64,000 bases of DNA from Luteibacter sp. 9135 (lineage in GTDB: Bacteria > Pseudomonadota > Gammaproteobacteria > Xanthomonadales > Rhodanobacteraceae). The notes under the pieces were generated by a model that searched no databases, was not told the DNA's origin, and saw only the letters and a list, made by a program, of their open reading frames with translations. Shown here one piece after another: positions 42,843-52,050 of this stretch. The translations under genes were made by a program, and so were the position numbers. The stretch covers positions 682,001 to 746,000 of the forward strand of contig NZ_JQNB01000001.1 in the NCBI RefSeq assembly GCF_000745005.1. The letters run 5' to 3'. The stretch's first letter is position 1. Each line of letters opens with the position of its first letter.

Positions 42843-44004
42843 GATCACCCTCCGCCTTCTTGGGCGCGTTCACCCGCACGGTGTCGCCATCTGCCAGCCC
42901 GTCCGGCGGGCTCTCGATGAGACGATCGCCGCGGGCGATCCCGGAGGACAGCTGCACGGTCTTGCCCATGTCACGCGCGACGGTAACGGTGCGGAAGCTC
43001 ACCTTGTCGTGCGCATCGAGCACCGCGACGCGCAGCCCCCGGTCGTCGAATACCAGCGCGCTGGCAGGAACACTGAACAACGCGGCGTTACCGGGCAGGT
43101 CGAAGGTCACACTGGCGTAGGCACCGGGCAGCAGCGTGCCTTCGGCGTTGTCCACGGACACCTGGACCAGCGTGGTGCCCGTGGCCGCATTGATGGCGGA
43201 CGACGAGGATTCCACGATACCCGTGAAGGTACGCCCCGGGTATTCCGGCACGGTGAGCTTCACGGTCGAGCCCCGCTTGATCGACGGCGCGTCGTTCTGC
43301 GGCACGTTGACATACATGCGCAGCTTGCGCGTGTCGGAGACGACGAACAGTTCCTGGCCGCCGCCACCCGCATTGATCAGCGCGCCCACATCCGTCTCGC
43401 GTGCCGTCACCGTGCCATCGAACGGCGCGGTGAGCCGCGCAAATCCCTTCAGCGCCTGGATACGTTCCAGGTTGGCCTGCGCCGCGGTGGCGAGCGCGTG
43501 CTTGGCCTCGTAGTCGCCTGTCTTCTCATCCACTTCCTGGCGGGAGACGGAATCGGAATCGCTCATGGATTTCCATCGCTTCGCCGTGGTCTGCGCCAGC
43601 GCCTCGTTGGCGCGCGCACTGGCCAGGTCGGCCCGCGCCTGCAGCAGCTGCTGGTCGAGATCCGGCGTTTCGATTTCGGCCAGCACATCGCCGGCCTTCA
43701 CCTTCTGGCCGATGTCCGCTTTCCAGAACTTGAGGTAGCCGCTGGTGCGCGCGTAGATCGGCGCACGGGCATAGGCCTGCAACCGGCCGGGAAGATTGAG
43801 CTCGCCGCCGCCCTGCCCGCCCTGCGGCTCGACCACGTTCACCGTCGGCACGGCCTGCTCGTCCGTCCAGGTGCGCAGCTTGCGTGAGTCGTTGGCGCGC
43901 GTAGCGATGCCGGCGACGACGATCGCCAGCACCACGATGACGGCGATGATGCCGACGATGCGCAGACGACGCGGCGGTGGGGTATGCAACGTATCAGGCG
44001 ACAT
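42829..44004 (-). CDS. RND efflux periplasmic adaptor (MFP)
   Basis: The 391-residue membrane-fusion protein has one N-terminal helix (IVGIIAVIVVLAIVVAGIA), a barrel-sandwich lipoyl part split in two (GYLKFWKADIGQKVKAGDVL and RLTAPFDGTVTARETDVG) around an alpha hairpin, then beta-barrel and membrane-proximal parts. It links the inner-membrane RND pump to the outer-membrane factor. The ATG at 44004 overlaps the pump stop by 11 bases, so all three are translated as a unit. Confidence 0.94.
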   Translation of the reverse strand: MSPDTLHTPPPRRLRIVGIIAVIVVLAIVVAGIATRANDSRKLRTWTDEQAVPTVNVVEPQGGQGGGELNLPGRLQAYARAPIYARTSGYLKFWKADIGQKVKAGDVLAEIETPDLDQQLLQARADLASARANEALAQTTAKRWKSMSDSDSVSRQEVDEKTGDYEAKHALATAAQANLERIQALKGFARLTAPFDGTVTARETDVGALINAGGGGQELFVVSDTRKLRMYVNVPQNDAPSIKRGSTVKLTVPEYPGRTFTGIVESSSSAINAATGTTLVQVSVDNAEGTLLPGAYASVTFDLPGNAALFSVPASALVFDDRGLRVAVLDAHDKVSFRTVTVARDMGKTVQLSSGIARGDRLIESPPDGLADGDTVRVNAPKKAEGDHAPA

Positions 44005-47000
44005 GGACAGGCTCTCCGGAGGGCTTCGCCGGTGGTGTGGGGGACGCATGGCCGCGACGGCCGTGGATGATGCTGAAAACGACGGGGACGAACAGCAGCG
44101 TGGCGATCGTGGCGAAGATCAGGCCGCCGATCACCGCGCGGCCGAGCGGCGCGTTCTGCTCACCGCCCTCGCCCAGGCCCAGCGCCATCGGGCCCATGCC
44201 GATGATCATCGCCAGCGCGGTCATCAGCACCGGGCGGAAACGGACGAAGCCGCCCTCGAGCGCCGCGGCGGTGGCATCGCCGAGTTCGGCCAGGCGCTCG
44301 CGACAGAAGCTGACCACCAGGATGGAGTTGGCGGTGGCCACGCCCATGCACATGATCGCGCCAGTCAGCGCGGGCACCGACAGCGTGGTGTGCGTGGCGA
44401 ACAGCATCCAGACGATGCCGGCGATGGCTGCGGGCAACGCCGTGACGATCACGAACGGGTCGCTCCACGACTGGAAGTTGACCACGATCAGCAGGTAGAT
44501 GAGCACGATGGCGCCGAGCAAGCCGAAGATCAGCCCGGAGAACGCGTTGTTCATCGTCTGTACCTGGCCCAGCAGCGCGACGCTCGACGCCTTCGGCAGG
44601 TCTTTCTTGTGCGCATCGATGATGGCCTGGATATCCGCGGCCACGGCGCCCAGGTCGCGATCCTGCGTGGTGGCGTAGATCTCCACCATCGACTGAATGT
44701 TGTACTGGCTGACCACTGCGTTGGTGGCCGTACGCTCGATGGTGGCGAAGCCACCGAGGATCTGGGAACCCGCCGTGCCGCTGCTGGGCGTGACCGGCAC
44801 GTTCTGCAGGTCGGCCAGCGAGTCCATGGCGTATTGCGGTGTCTGCATCACGATGGGATACGACACGCCGTTCTGCGGGTTGAGCCAATAGGTGGGCGCG
44901 ATCTGGCTGGAACCGGCCAGGTTCACGCCCAGGCTGCTGGTGACGTCCCGGGCGGTGATGCCGACCTGCTGGGCCTGGCTGCGGTCCATGTTCACGTTGA
45001 GGGTGGGATTGGCCTGCGATTGCTGTATACGCGCATCGGCCACGCCGGGCACCCGACGGATCTCACGCAACAGGCGATCGGCATAGGCGAAGTTAGCTAT
45101 CAGGTTGGGGCCGCGCACCTGCAGGTCGATCGGTGCCGGCGAGCCGAAGTTGAGGATCTGGCTGATGATGTCCGCCGGCGGAAACGAGAACGTCGTACCC
45201 GGGAATTCCCGCGGCAGTTTTTCGCGCAGCGTGCGGATGTAATCCGCCGTGGGCGCGTGCCCCTCGTTCAGCGCGATCTGGATGTCGCCGTCCTGCGCAC
45301 CGATGGTGCCGGTGTTGTTGTACGCGTTGTTGATACCCGAGTTGGACAGGCCGATGTTGTCCACCAGCGTACCCAGTTCTTCCCGCGGGATGATGCGGCG
45401 CACGGCGTTGCTCACCTGCGCGAAGATGCGCGCGCTTTCCTCCACGCGCGAACCGACCGGCGCCCGCACATGCATGAGGATCTGGCCGGAATCCACCGAC
45501 GGGAAGAAGTTACGGCCCAGCATCGGTACCAGGCCGAACGACAGCACCACGAACGCCATGAAGACGATCACGAAGACCTTGCGATGGGCGAGCGCCATAC
45601 CGAGCAGCCCGTGGTAGCGCTCGCGCACCGATTCGAAGCGTGACTCGAAACCCCGCTGGAAGCGCACCAGCGGATTGCGCGACGGCGCCTTGCCCTCGCC
45701 ATGCGGATCGTCGTGAGTATGCGGATGCAACAGGTACTTCGCCATCGTGGGCACGAGCGTGCGCGAGAGGATGAACGACGCGATCATCGCGAACATCACC
45801 GCCTCGGCCATCGGCACGAAGAGGAAGCGGGCGACACCGTTGAGAAAGAACATCGGCACGAAGACGATGCAGATGCACAGCAGCGACACGAAGGCCGGGG
45901 TGACGATCTGCGCGGCACCGTCGAGAATCGCCGTCTCCACGTCCTTGCCCTGCTCCAGGTGCCAGTTGATGTTCTCGATCGTCACCGTGGCGTCGTCGAC
46001 CAGGATGCCCACCGCCAGCGCCAGGCCACCCAGCGTCATGATGTTCATGGTCTCGCCGAACGCCGCTAGTCCGGCGATCGAACCCAGGATGGACAGCGGG
46101 ATCGACGTGGCGATGATCACGGTCGAGCGCCAGCTGCCAAGGAACAGCAGGATCATCAGGCTGGTCAGCGCGGCAGCGATCACGCCCTCGCGCGCCACTC
46201 CCTCGATGGCACCGCTGACGAACAGCGACTGGTCGCCGATCGGCTTGATCTCCAGCGAGGGAGGCACGGACTCCTTCAGCCCGGCGACACGGTCCTTGAT
46301 GCCCTGGATGATCGCCAGCGTGGATGCAGAACCGTTCTTCAGCACCGTCATCAGCACCGAGCGGTTGCCGTCGACGTGCACGATATTGGTCTGCGGCGGC
46401 GAGCCGTCGCGCACGTGGGCCACGTCGCGGATGTACACGGTGGCGCCGTCCACGGTTTTCACGGGCAGGTTGCCCAGTTCGTCGATCACCGAGGGCGCAT
46501 TGTTGAGTTGCAGCGTGTACTCGAACCGTCCGATCTTCTGCGTGCCCACCGGCGTGATCAGGTTCTGCGCGGCGAGGGCGTTGGCCACGTCCTGCGCGGA
46601 CAGCCCGCGCGCCTGCAGCGCACCGGGATCGATGTCGATCTGCACCTGGCGCGTCTTGCCGCCGAAGGGGTACGGAATGGCCGCGCCCGGCACGGACGTC
46701 AACTGCGGACGGATGACGTTGAGGCCCAGGTCGCCCAGGTTCTGCTCGGTCAGGCCCTTGCCGGACAGCGCCAGCTGGATGATCGGCACCGTGGATGCGC
46801 TGTAGTTGAGGATGAGCGGCGGCGTGATGCCCTGGGGCAGCTGCTTCAGCAGCGTCTGCGCCACGGCGGTGACCTGCGCGTTGGCCGTACGGATGTCCAC
46901 CGTCGGTTGAAAGAAGATCTTGACGATGCCGAAGCCCTGGATCGAGTTGGCTTCGATGTGTTCCACATCGTTCACGGTGGTGGTGAGCACGCGTTCGAAT

Positions 47001-47200
47001 GGCGAGGTCACGCGGCCGGCCATCTGGTCGGGCGGCAGGCCGGTGTACTGCCACACCACCGCGATCACCGGAATGCGGATCTCGGGAAAGATATCCGTCG
47101 GCGTGCGCAGCGCCGCCAGCGGACCCACGATGAGGATCAACAACGCGAGGACGATGAAGGTATACGGTCGCGTGAGTGCGATCCGGACGATGCCGATCAT
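43994..47200 (-). CDS. RND multidrug efflux permease (HAE1/AcrB type)
   Basis: The 1068-residue proton-driven pump has the RND two-fold layout: helix 1 (FIVLALLILIVGPLAAL), two large periplasmic loops, and TM4 with the proton-relay Asp pair in ALAVGILVDDATVTIEN. The second half has VPALTGAIMCMGVATANSI and the final helices FATIATLLFVPVVFS. The wording of TM4 fits drug/small-molecule pumps rather than metal pumps. It is 80 bases after the histidine kinase gene. The substrate is unknown. Confidence 0.95.
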   Translation of the reverse strand: MIGIVRIALTRPYTFIVLALLILIVGPLAALRTPTDIFPEIRIPVIAVVWQYTGLPPDQMAGRVTSPFERVLTTTVNDVEHIEANSIQGFGIVKIFFQPTVDIRTANAQVTAVAQTLLKQLPQGITPPLILNYSASTVPIIQLALSGKGLTEQNLGDLGLNVIRPQLTSVPGAAIPYPFGGKTRQVQIDIDPGALQARGLSAQDVANALAAQNLITPVGTQKIGRFEYTLQLNNAPSVIDELGNLPVKTVDGATVYIRDVAHVRDGSPPQTNIVHVDGNRSVLMTVLKNGSASTLAIIQGIKDRVAGLKESVPPSLEIKPIGDQSLFVSGAIEGVAREGVIAAALTSLMILLFLGSWRSTVIIATSIPLSILGSIAGLAAFGETMNIMTLGGLALAVGILVDDATVTIENINWHLEQGKDVETAILDGAAQIVTPAFVSLLCICIVFVPMFFLNGVARFLFVPMAEAVMFAMIASFILSRTLVPTMAKYLLHPHTHDDPHGEGKAPSRNPLVRFQRGFESRFESVRERYHGLLGMALAHRKVFVIVFMAFVVLSFGLVPMLGRNFFPSVDSGQILMHVRAPVGSRVEESARIFAQVSNAVRRIIPREELGTLVDNIGLSNSGINNAYNNTGTIGAQDGDIQIALNEGHAPTADYIRTLREKLPREFPGTTFSFPPADIISQILNFGSPAPIDLQVRGPNLIANFAYADRLLREIRRVPGVADARIQQSQANPTLNVNMDRSQAQQVGITARDVTSSLGVNLAGSSQIAPTYWLNPQNGVSYPIVMQTPQYAMDSLADLQNVPVTPSSGTAGSQILGGFATIERTATNAVVSQYNIQSMVEIYATTQDRDLGAVAADIQAIIDAHKKDLPKASSVALLGQVQTMNNAFSGLIFGLLGAIVLIYLLIVVNFQSWSDPFVIVTALPAAIAGIVWMLFATHTTLSVPALTGAIMCMGVATANSILVVSFCRERLAELGDATAAALEGGFVRFRPVLMTALAMIIGMGPMALGLGEGGEQNAPLGRAVIGGLIFATIATLLFVPVVFSIIHGRRGHASPTPPAKPSGEPVHVA

Positions 47201-47280
47201 GGGAGAAAGATTCCGTGCGCGAATGCTGCGTCGCGGCGAAGTTTGCCCCCACGGGCCCGCAGGCCGTAGTTAAGATTTGT

Positions 47281-48651
47281 TTAGGCTGGCACGGCGGGGC
47301 ATGTCACGGAGAACACGGCGCCGCGCTCGTCACCGCCGACCGCGAGCGAATAGCCATGCAGCCTCACGATGGCGCTGACGATCGCCAGCCCCAGGCCGCA
47401 CCCGGGCTTGGCGCGGGTTTCGTCGGCACGATAGAAGCGCCGGAATACCGCTTCGCGCTCACCCTCGGGAATGCCCGGGCCCGTGTCAGCGATGTCGATG
47501 CGCGCCTCGCCCGACGCGTCCGTCAAGGCCACCATGCACACCGTACCGTGGTCCGGGGTGAACTTGATGGCGTTGCCGACGAGGTTGGCGAACGCCTCGA
47601 ACATGAGCTGGGGATCGCCGCGTAGCGGCGGCAGCGCACCCACTTCCAGGCGGAAATCCTGGCCGCGGTCCTCCGCCAGCGGGGCGTAGAACTCGTGCAC
47701 GTTGCGCAGCACGGCGCCGATGTCGAGCGGTTCGAAGCACGCACTGCGCTGGCGATCCTCCAGCTCCGACACGCGCAGCAAGGCGCGAAAGCGCCCCAAG
47801 ACGGTGTCGATGTCGGCCACGCACGCCTCCAGCGCATCGCCTTCGGGCAACACGGCAAACTGCTGTTGCAGACGATAGAGCCGCGTGCGCACACGCGTGA
47901 GCGGTGTCCGCAGGTCGTGGGCGATGTTGTCGGTCACGCCCTTGACCTCGCCGAGCAGCCGTTCGATCTCGCCCAGGGCCGTGTTGACGGTGGCGGCCAG
48001 CAGGTCGACCTCGTCACCGCCACGCGTCACCGGCAGGCGCACACTGAGGTCACCCTCGCGAATGGGCGCCATCGCCTGCTGGATGGCACGGATACGCCGC
48101 GCGGGGCCACGCGCAATCAGCACGCCACCCAACACCCCTGGGATCAGCGTGAGCGACAGTCCCCACAGCAGGCCGCGGCGGATGATCGCGCCCAGGCCAT
48201 CGATGGTCGTGCTGTCTTTGGCCACCACCAGGCGCTGGCCACCGGGCAACAGGCGGGTGACGCCGCGAGCGCGCAGTGGTGAGCGGCGTGCGGAGGCGAG
48301 GACGTTGGCCTGCACCGAGGTCACCACGCCGTCCTCCGTCAGTTCGGCCGGCACGTGCGCGATATTGCCTGAGATACGGCGGCCGTCGGCCGCGAACAGC
48401 CCCACCCACATGAAGCCCTGCACGTCGACGGCGCTGGCGGCTTCCACGGTTTCCGGCAGGCGATGCGGGTCGGTGGTTTCCAGGTAATGGATGCGCGCGG
48501 CCAGCATCTGGTCGACCACACCGGTCAGGTAGCGCGAGGTTTCCCACTGCACCACGCCCAGCAACACCACGCACCAGATCGCGAAAAGCGCCCCGTAGAT
48601 GAGGATCAGGCGCGACGTGGCGGAACGCCAGGCGTCAGTCAGCGGGCGCAA
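47281..48651 (-). CDS. Sensor histidine kinase
   Basis: The 456-residue membrane kinase has helix 1 (LILIYGALFAIWCVVLLG), a periplasmic sensor of about 120 residues, helix 2 (LWGLSLTLIPGVLGGVLIA), HAMP, then the phospho-acceptor His in NIAHDLRTPLTRV, N box NLVGNAIKFTP, G1 DTGPGIP and G2 GCGLGLAIV. Its start overlaps the regulator gene by 17 bases. It probably controls the efflux genes that follow it. Confidence 0.93.
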   Translation of the reverse strand: MRPLTDAWRSATSRLILIYGALFAIWCVVLLGVVQWETSRYLTGVVDQMLAARIHYLETTDPHRLPETVEAASAVDVQGFMWVGLFAADGRRISGNIAHVPAELTEDGVVTSVQANVLASARRSPLRARGVTRLLPGGQRLVVAKDSTTIDGLGAIIRRGLLWGLSLTLIPGVLGGVLIARGPARRIRAIQQAMAPIREGDLSVRLPVTRGGDEVDLLAATVNTALGEIERLLGEVKGVTDNIAHDLRTPLTRVRTRLYRLQQQFAVLPEGDALEACVADIDTVLGRFRALLRVSELEDRQRSACFEPLDIGAVLRNVHEFYAPLAEDRGQDFRLEVGALPPLRGDPQLMFEAFANLVGNAIKFTPDHGTVCMVALTDASGEARIDIADTGPGIPEGEREAVFRRFYRADETRAKPGCGLGLAIVSAIVRLHGYSLAVGGDERGAVFSVTCPAVPA

Positions 48652-49315
48652 GCAGGTATCCCGATCCGCGCACGGTGCGGATCAGCGGCGGCTGGCCGCT
48701 GCCGTCGATCTTGCGGCGAAGGCGTCCGATATGGACATCGATGACATTGGTTCCCGGGTCGAAATGGAACCCCCAGACATGCTCGAAGATCATCTGCCGC
48801 GTCACCACCTGCCCCGCATTGCGCATGAGGAATTCGAGCAGGCGGAACTCCGTGGGCAGCAGGGTAAGCGGCTGGCCGTTGCGCATGGCGTTGTGCTTGA
48901 CCAGGTCGAGCTCCAGGTCGGCCACGCGCAGCCGGGTCTCGTTCGCGCTGGGCCGCCGCCGGCGGAGCAGCACTTCGGCGCGCGCGGCCAGTTCGTCCGG
49001 CGAGAAGGGCTTGGTGAGGTAGTCGTCGCCACCGGCGCGTAGTCCACGGACACGCTCGTCCACGTCGGACAAGGCACTGATCATCAGCACCGGAGTATCG
49101 ATGCGGCGCTGGCGCAACGCGGACACGATGTCGATGCCGTCCATGCCGGGCAGCATGCGATCGAGCGTGATGATGTCGTAGCCGTCGGCCAGGGCGCGTG
49201 CGAGGCCATCGCGGCCATTGGCCACCCAGTCGGCGGTCAGGCCGTGCGCGGCCAGTTCCGCGACGATGTCACGCGCGGTGACTTCATCGTCCTCGATGAC
49301 CAGGGCCTTCGGCAT
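48635..49315 (-). CDS. OmpR-family response regulator
   Basis: The 226-residue regulator has a canonical receiver: acidic pair in VIEDDEV, phospho-acceptor Asp in IITLDRMLPGMDG, Lys in DDYLTKPFSPDEL. It is followed by a winged-helix DNA-binding domain (LLPTEFRLLEFLMRNAGQVV, VDVHIGRLRRKID). It is the first gene of the block with the kinase and efflux genes. A direct-repeat-like string TTAAGATTTGTTTAGG lies at 47270-47285, at the kinase stop and upstream of the pump, and could be its target. Confidence 0.95.
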   Translation of the reverse strand: MPKALVIEDDEVTARDIVAELAAHGLTADWVANGRDGLARALADGYDIITLDRMLPGMDGIDIVSALRQRRIDTPVLMISALSDVDERVRGLRAGGDDYLTKPFSPDELAARAEVLLRRRRPSANETRLRVADLELDLVKHNAMRNGQPLTLLPTEFRLLEFLMRNAGQVVTRQMIFEHVWGFHFDPGTNVIDVHIGRLRRKIDGSGQPPLIRTVRGSGYLLAPAD

Positions 49316-49355
49316 CCGCAGCGACTCCCGAGCAAAACGAATAGGAACAACGGAA

Positions 49356-49375
49356 AACGGCCCCGAGGGGCCGTT
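49356..49375 (-). terminator. Hairpin terminator after rpoH
   Basis: AACGGCCCC and GGGGCCGTT are joined by GA, and a short T-rich stretch follows on the minus strand. It lies 26 bases past the rpoH stop. Confidence 0.6.
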
Positions 49376-49400
49376 CCGGATCTTACGCCCAACGCGGCAC

Positions 49401-50261
49401 TCAGGCAGCGATGGCGACGCGCATCTTCTTCATGGCGTTCGCTTCGATCTGGCGGATACGCTCGGCGGAAACGCCGTACTCGTCCGCGAGATCCTGCAGC
49501 GTGGCCTTGTTGTCCTCGGCCAGCCAGCGACGCTGGATGATGTCGCGCGAGCGGGCATCCAGGTTACCGAGCGCCGACGACAGTGCGCCCATCTGGTTGT
49601 TGCTCGCATCTTCCTCGGCGAGGTTGTCGTACGGATCGGCGCCCTCGTCGACGAGGAACGCGGCCGGTGCCGGCTTGTCGTCGTCATCGGCGTCGGCCGG
49701 TGCCTCGAAGCCGACATCGCGGCCGGAAAGACGCGATTCCATCTCGCGCACCGTGGCCTCGGGAACGCCCAGGTCGTGGGCGACCACGCGCACTTCTTCT
49801 GCGTTCATCCAGCCCAGGCGCTTCTTGCTCTTGCGCAGGTTGAAGAACAGCTTGCGCTGGGCCTTGGTGGTGGCCACCTTGACGATGCGCCAGTTGCGCA
49901 GGATGAACTCGTGCATTTCGGCGCGAATCCAGTGCACCGCGAAGCTGACCAGGCGAACACCCTGGTCCGGGTCGAAGCGCTTGACCGCCTTCATCAGGCC
50001 GATATTGCCTTCCTGGATCAGGTCCGACAGCTGCAGGCCGTAGCCGTTGTAGCCGCGCGCCACGTGGACCACGAAGCGCAGGTGGGACATGACCAGCTGC
50101 TTGGCGGCGTCCAGATCGGCGTCGTCACGGAAGCGACGCGCCAGCGACTGCTCCTCGTCAAGGCTGAGCACCGGGATGCGATGGACTGCCGAGATGTAGG
50201 AATCCAGACTGCCGACGACGCTCGGGAGCCCGTAGTTACGGGTAACGAGAGCTTGGGACAT
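49401..50261 (-). CDS. rpoH: RNA polymerase sigma-32 factor (heat-shock sigma)
   Basis: RpoH directs RNA polymerase to heat-shock promoters. The 286-residue product has region 2 ([40 protein letters not shown]), the RpoH box [14 protein letters not shown], and region 4 ([20 protein letters not shown]). I use ATG 50261, with GGAGG 8 bases upstream. Its upstream DNA holds a CIRCE-like dyad and another dyad. The gene lies next to ftsE-ftsX-ung, close to the common ftsEX-rpoH order. Confidence 0.96.
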   Translation of the reverse strand: MSQALVTRNYGLPSVVGSLDSYISAVHRIPVLSLDEEQSLARRFRDDADLDAAKQLVMSHLRFVVHVARGYNGYGLQLSDLIQEGNIGLMKAVKRFDPDQGVRLVSFAVHWIRAEMHEFILRNWRIVKVATTKAQRKLFFNLRKSKKRLGWMNAEEVRVVAHDLGVPEATVREMESRLSGRDVGFEAPADADDDDKPAPAAFLVDEGADPYDNLAEEDASNNQMGALSSALGNLDARSRDIIQRRWLAEDNKATLQDLADEYGVSAERIRQIEANAMKKMRVAIAA

Positions 50262-50292
50262 GTGTGGAACCTCCAAAAAGTCTGTATGCAGA

Positions 50293-50319
50293 TTAGCAGT
50301 CCCGCAGTGAGAGTGCTAA
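50293..50319. promoter_or_regulatory. CIRCE-like element (HrcA operator type) upstream of rpoH
   Basis: TTAGCAGTC-N9-GAGTGCTAA. The CIRCE consensus is TTAGCACTC-N9-GAGTGCTAA, so 17 of 18 arm bases match and the 9-base spacer is exact. It ends 31 bases before the rpoH ATG, a place where a bound repressor would block transcription. HrcA is the known CIRCE repressor; no hrcA gene is in the window. Confidence 0.8.
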
Positions 50320-50343
50320 GTCAGCCCGAAGTTCATCGGTTAA

Positions 50344-50361
50344 CTGTACGCAATGGTACAG
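50344..50361. promoter_or_regulatory. Dyad upstream of the rpoH CIRCE-like site
   Basis: CTGTAC-GCAATG-GTACAG, a perfect 6-base dyad. It is not a LexA box (wrong spacing). It may be an operator. Between 50362 and 50504 I see no other feature. Confidence 0.35.
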
Positions 50362-50504
50362 AAATACCCCCAGCCTGTCCAGATGGACCCACTGGGGTAT
50401 TCAGGAGGCAGACGGATACCCTGCCACCCGGCCAAGGCAGCACGGTGACACGAGAGACGTGACGCGGCTGTCGCACCCACCCTCATTGGGCCGCGAGGCG
50501 GGCT

Positions 50505-51200
50505 TTAAAGAGCCGCGGCCGGCGGAAGCGACCAGTCGATCGGCGCCTCGCCCCGGGACGCCAGGTACGCGTTTGTCTTGGCGAAGTGCCCGCACCCCAT
50601 GAAACCCCGGTGCGCGGACAGCGGCGAGGGATGCACGCTGCGCAGGATCAGGTGGCGCTTGCCGTCGATCAGCTGGCCCTTCTTCTGGGCGTGGCTTCCC
50701 CACAGGAGAAACACCAGGCCTTCGCGCTCGCGATTCAGCGCGTCGATGGCGGCGTCCGTGAAGCCTTCCCAGCCCTTGCCCTGGTGCGATGCGGCCTGCC
50801 CCGCTTCCACCGTCAGCACCGCGTTGAGCAGCAGCACACCCTGGTCGGCCCAGGGGGTGAGGCAGCCGTGGTCGGGCCGCGGAATGCCGAGGCTGTCTTC
50901 AATCTCCTTGAACATGTTCTGCAGCGACGGCGGCACCCGCACGCCGGGGCGCACCGAGAAGCTCAGCCCGTGCGCCTGACCGGGGCCGTGGTAGGGATCC
51001 TGGCCCAGGATGACCACGCGGACGCGGTCGAATGGCGTGTGCGCGAAGGCGTTGAATATCTCCGGGCCCGGCGGGAAGATCGCCTTGCCTGCCGCCTTCT
51101 CTTCCCGAAGGAAGTGCGACAGGGCCAGCATGTCCGGCCGGTCGAGGTAAGTGCCGATCCGTTCCTTCCAGGACGGCTCCAGCTTGATGCGGTCGTTCAA
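50505..51200 (-). CDS. ung: Uracil-DNA glycosylase
   Basis: Ung removes uracil from DNA to begin base-excision repair. The 231-residue product has the water-activating motif [33 protein letters not shown], and the DNA-intercalating loop [11 protein letters not shown]. These are the family I UDG motifs, and the length is normal. The ATG overlaps the stop of the upstream regulator gene by 4 bases (ATGA). Confidence 0.97.
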   Translation of the reverse strand: MNDRIKLEPSWKERIGTYLDRPDMLALSHFLREEKAAGKAIFPPGPEIFNAFAHTPFDRVRVVILGQDPYHGPGQAHGLSFSVRPGVRVPPSLQNMFKEIEDSLGIPRPDHGCLTPWADQGVLLLNAVLTVEAGQAASHQGKGWEGFTDAAIDALNREREGLVFLLWGSHAQKKGQLIDGKRHLILRSVHPSPLSAHRGFMGCGHFAKTNAYLASRGEAPIDWSLPPAAAL

Positions 51201-52036
51201 TCCCGTGTCCTTTCGCGCAGGTGCAGCGCCACCCGCAGCTGGAACAGCAGCTTGGTGATGAGCAGTTTTTCCTCGACGGGCTTCTCGACCAGGTCGTTGG
51301 CCCCCGCGCGGAGCAGCGCGGCCTGGTTGGCTGGGTTTTCGTCGCCGGTCATGATGAGCGTCGGCAACCGACCCTTGCCGTAACCGAACTCGTTGCGGAT
51401 GCGCTCGACCAGGTCGCCGCCCGTGAGCTCGCCTTTCAGGCTGACATCGGTCAGCACGATGTCCGCCCCCATCCGCCCCTGGGATTTCGCCTCATGCAGG
51501 TGGACCAGGGCGTCTTCCGCGCTGATCACGTGACGCACGGTCAGGCCGTATTTTTCCATCATGCGCCGCGTGGCCAGCGCGACCACCCGGCTGTCCTCGA
51601 CATACAGCACCTCGCCTTCGGCGCCCCCTTCCGGTCGGACATAGCCGCGGATGAATTCGGCCAGGGCCTCGAAGCCCAGCGACTTGTCGAAATAATCGGT
51701 GACGAACTCGCCCAGTTCACGCCGATGGAGGCGTTCCTCGACGTCGCCCGAAACGACCACAATGGGCATGTAGATCTGCGGCGCGGATTCGCGCACGAAG
51801 CGGGCCACGTCCAGGCCATCCATATCGGGCAGGCGCAACGCCACGGTGACGAAATCGAACACGCCGCGCTGCAGTTCGACCTGGGCCTCCGCGCCGGTGG
51901 ACACGCCCACGATCTCCACGCCCGGCACTTCCGCGGTGACGACCCGGGAAATGAGCTGGCGAACGACCCGGGAGCCGTCGACCAGGAGCATCCGCGGGGC
52001 CGTGCCGGCCACGCCCGAACCGATGTGAGTCGCCAC
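51197..52036 (-). CDS. Two-receiver response regulator with a degenerate first receiver
   Basis: The start is GTG 52036 with AGGAGG 7 bases upstream; a longer frame to 52483 only reads through ftsX. The 279-residue product has two CheY-like receivers and no output domain. In the first, the acidic pair reads LLVDGSRV (second Asp is Gly) and the phospho-acceptor is Ala66 in [13 protein letters not shown], so it cannot be phosphorylated normally. The second (about 150-279) is canonical: VEDSRVV, Asp in [11 protein letters not shown], and Lys in VEKPVEE. It lies between ftsX and ung in one operon. The role is unknown; a signalling adaptor is possible. Confidence 0.85.
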   Translation of the reverse strand: MATHIGSGVAGTAPRMLLVDGSRVVRQLISRVVTAEVPGVEIVGVSTGAEAQVELQRGVFDFVTVALRLPDMDGLDVARFVRESAPQIYMPIVVVSGDVEERLHRRELGEFVTDYFDKSLGFEALAEFIRGYVRPEGGAEGEVLYVEDSRVVALATRRMMEKYGLTVRHVISAEDALVHLHEAKSQGRMGADIVLTDVSLKGELTGGDLVERIRNEFGYGKGRLPTLIMTGDENPANQAALLRAGANDLVEKPVEEKLLITKLLFQLRVALHLRERTRD

Positions 52037-52050
52037 CCGGTGCCCTCCTG

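Noticed and set aside
50344..50361. LexA box upstream of rpoH
   Set aside because: CTGT and ACAG are 10 bases apart, not 8, and the middle is not AT-rich.
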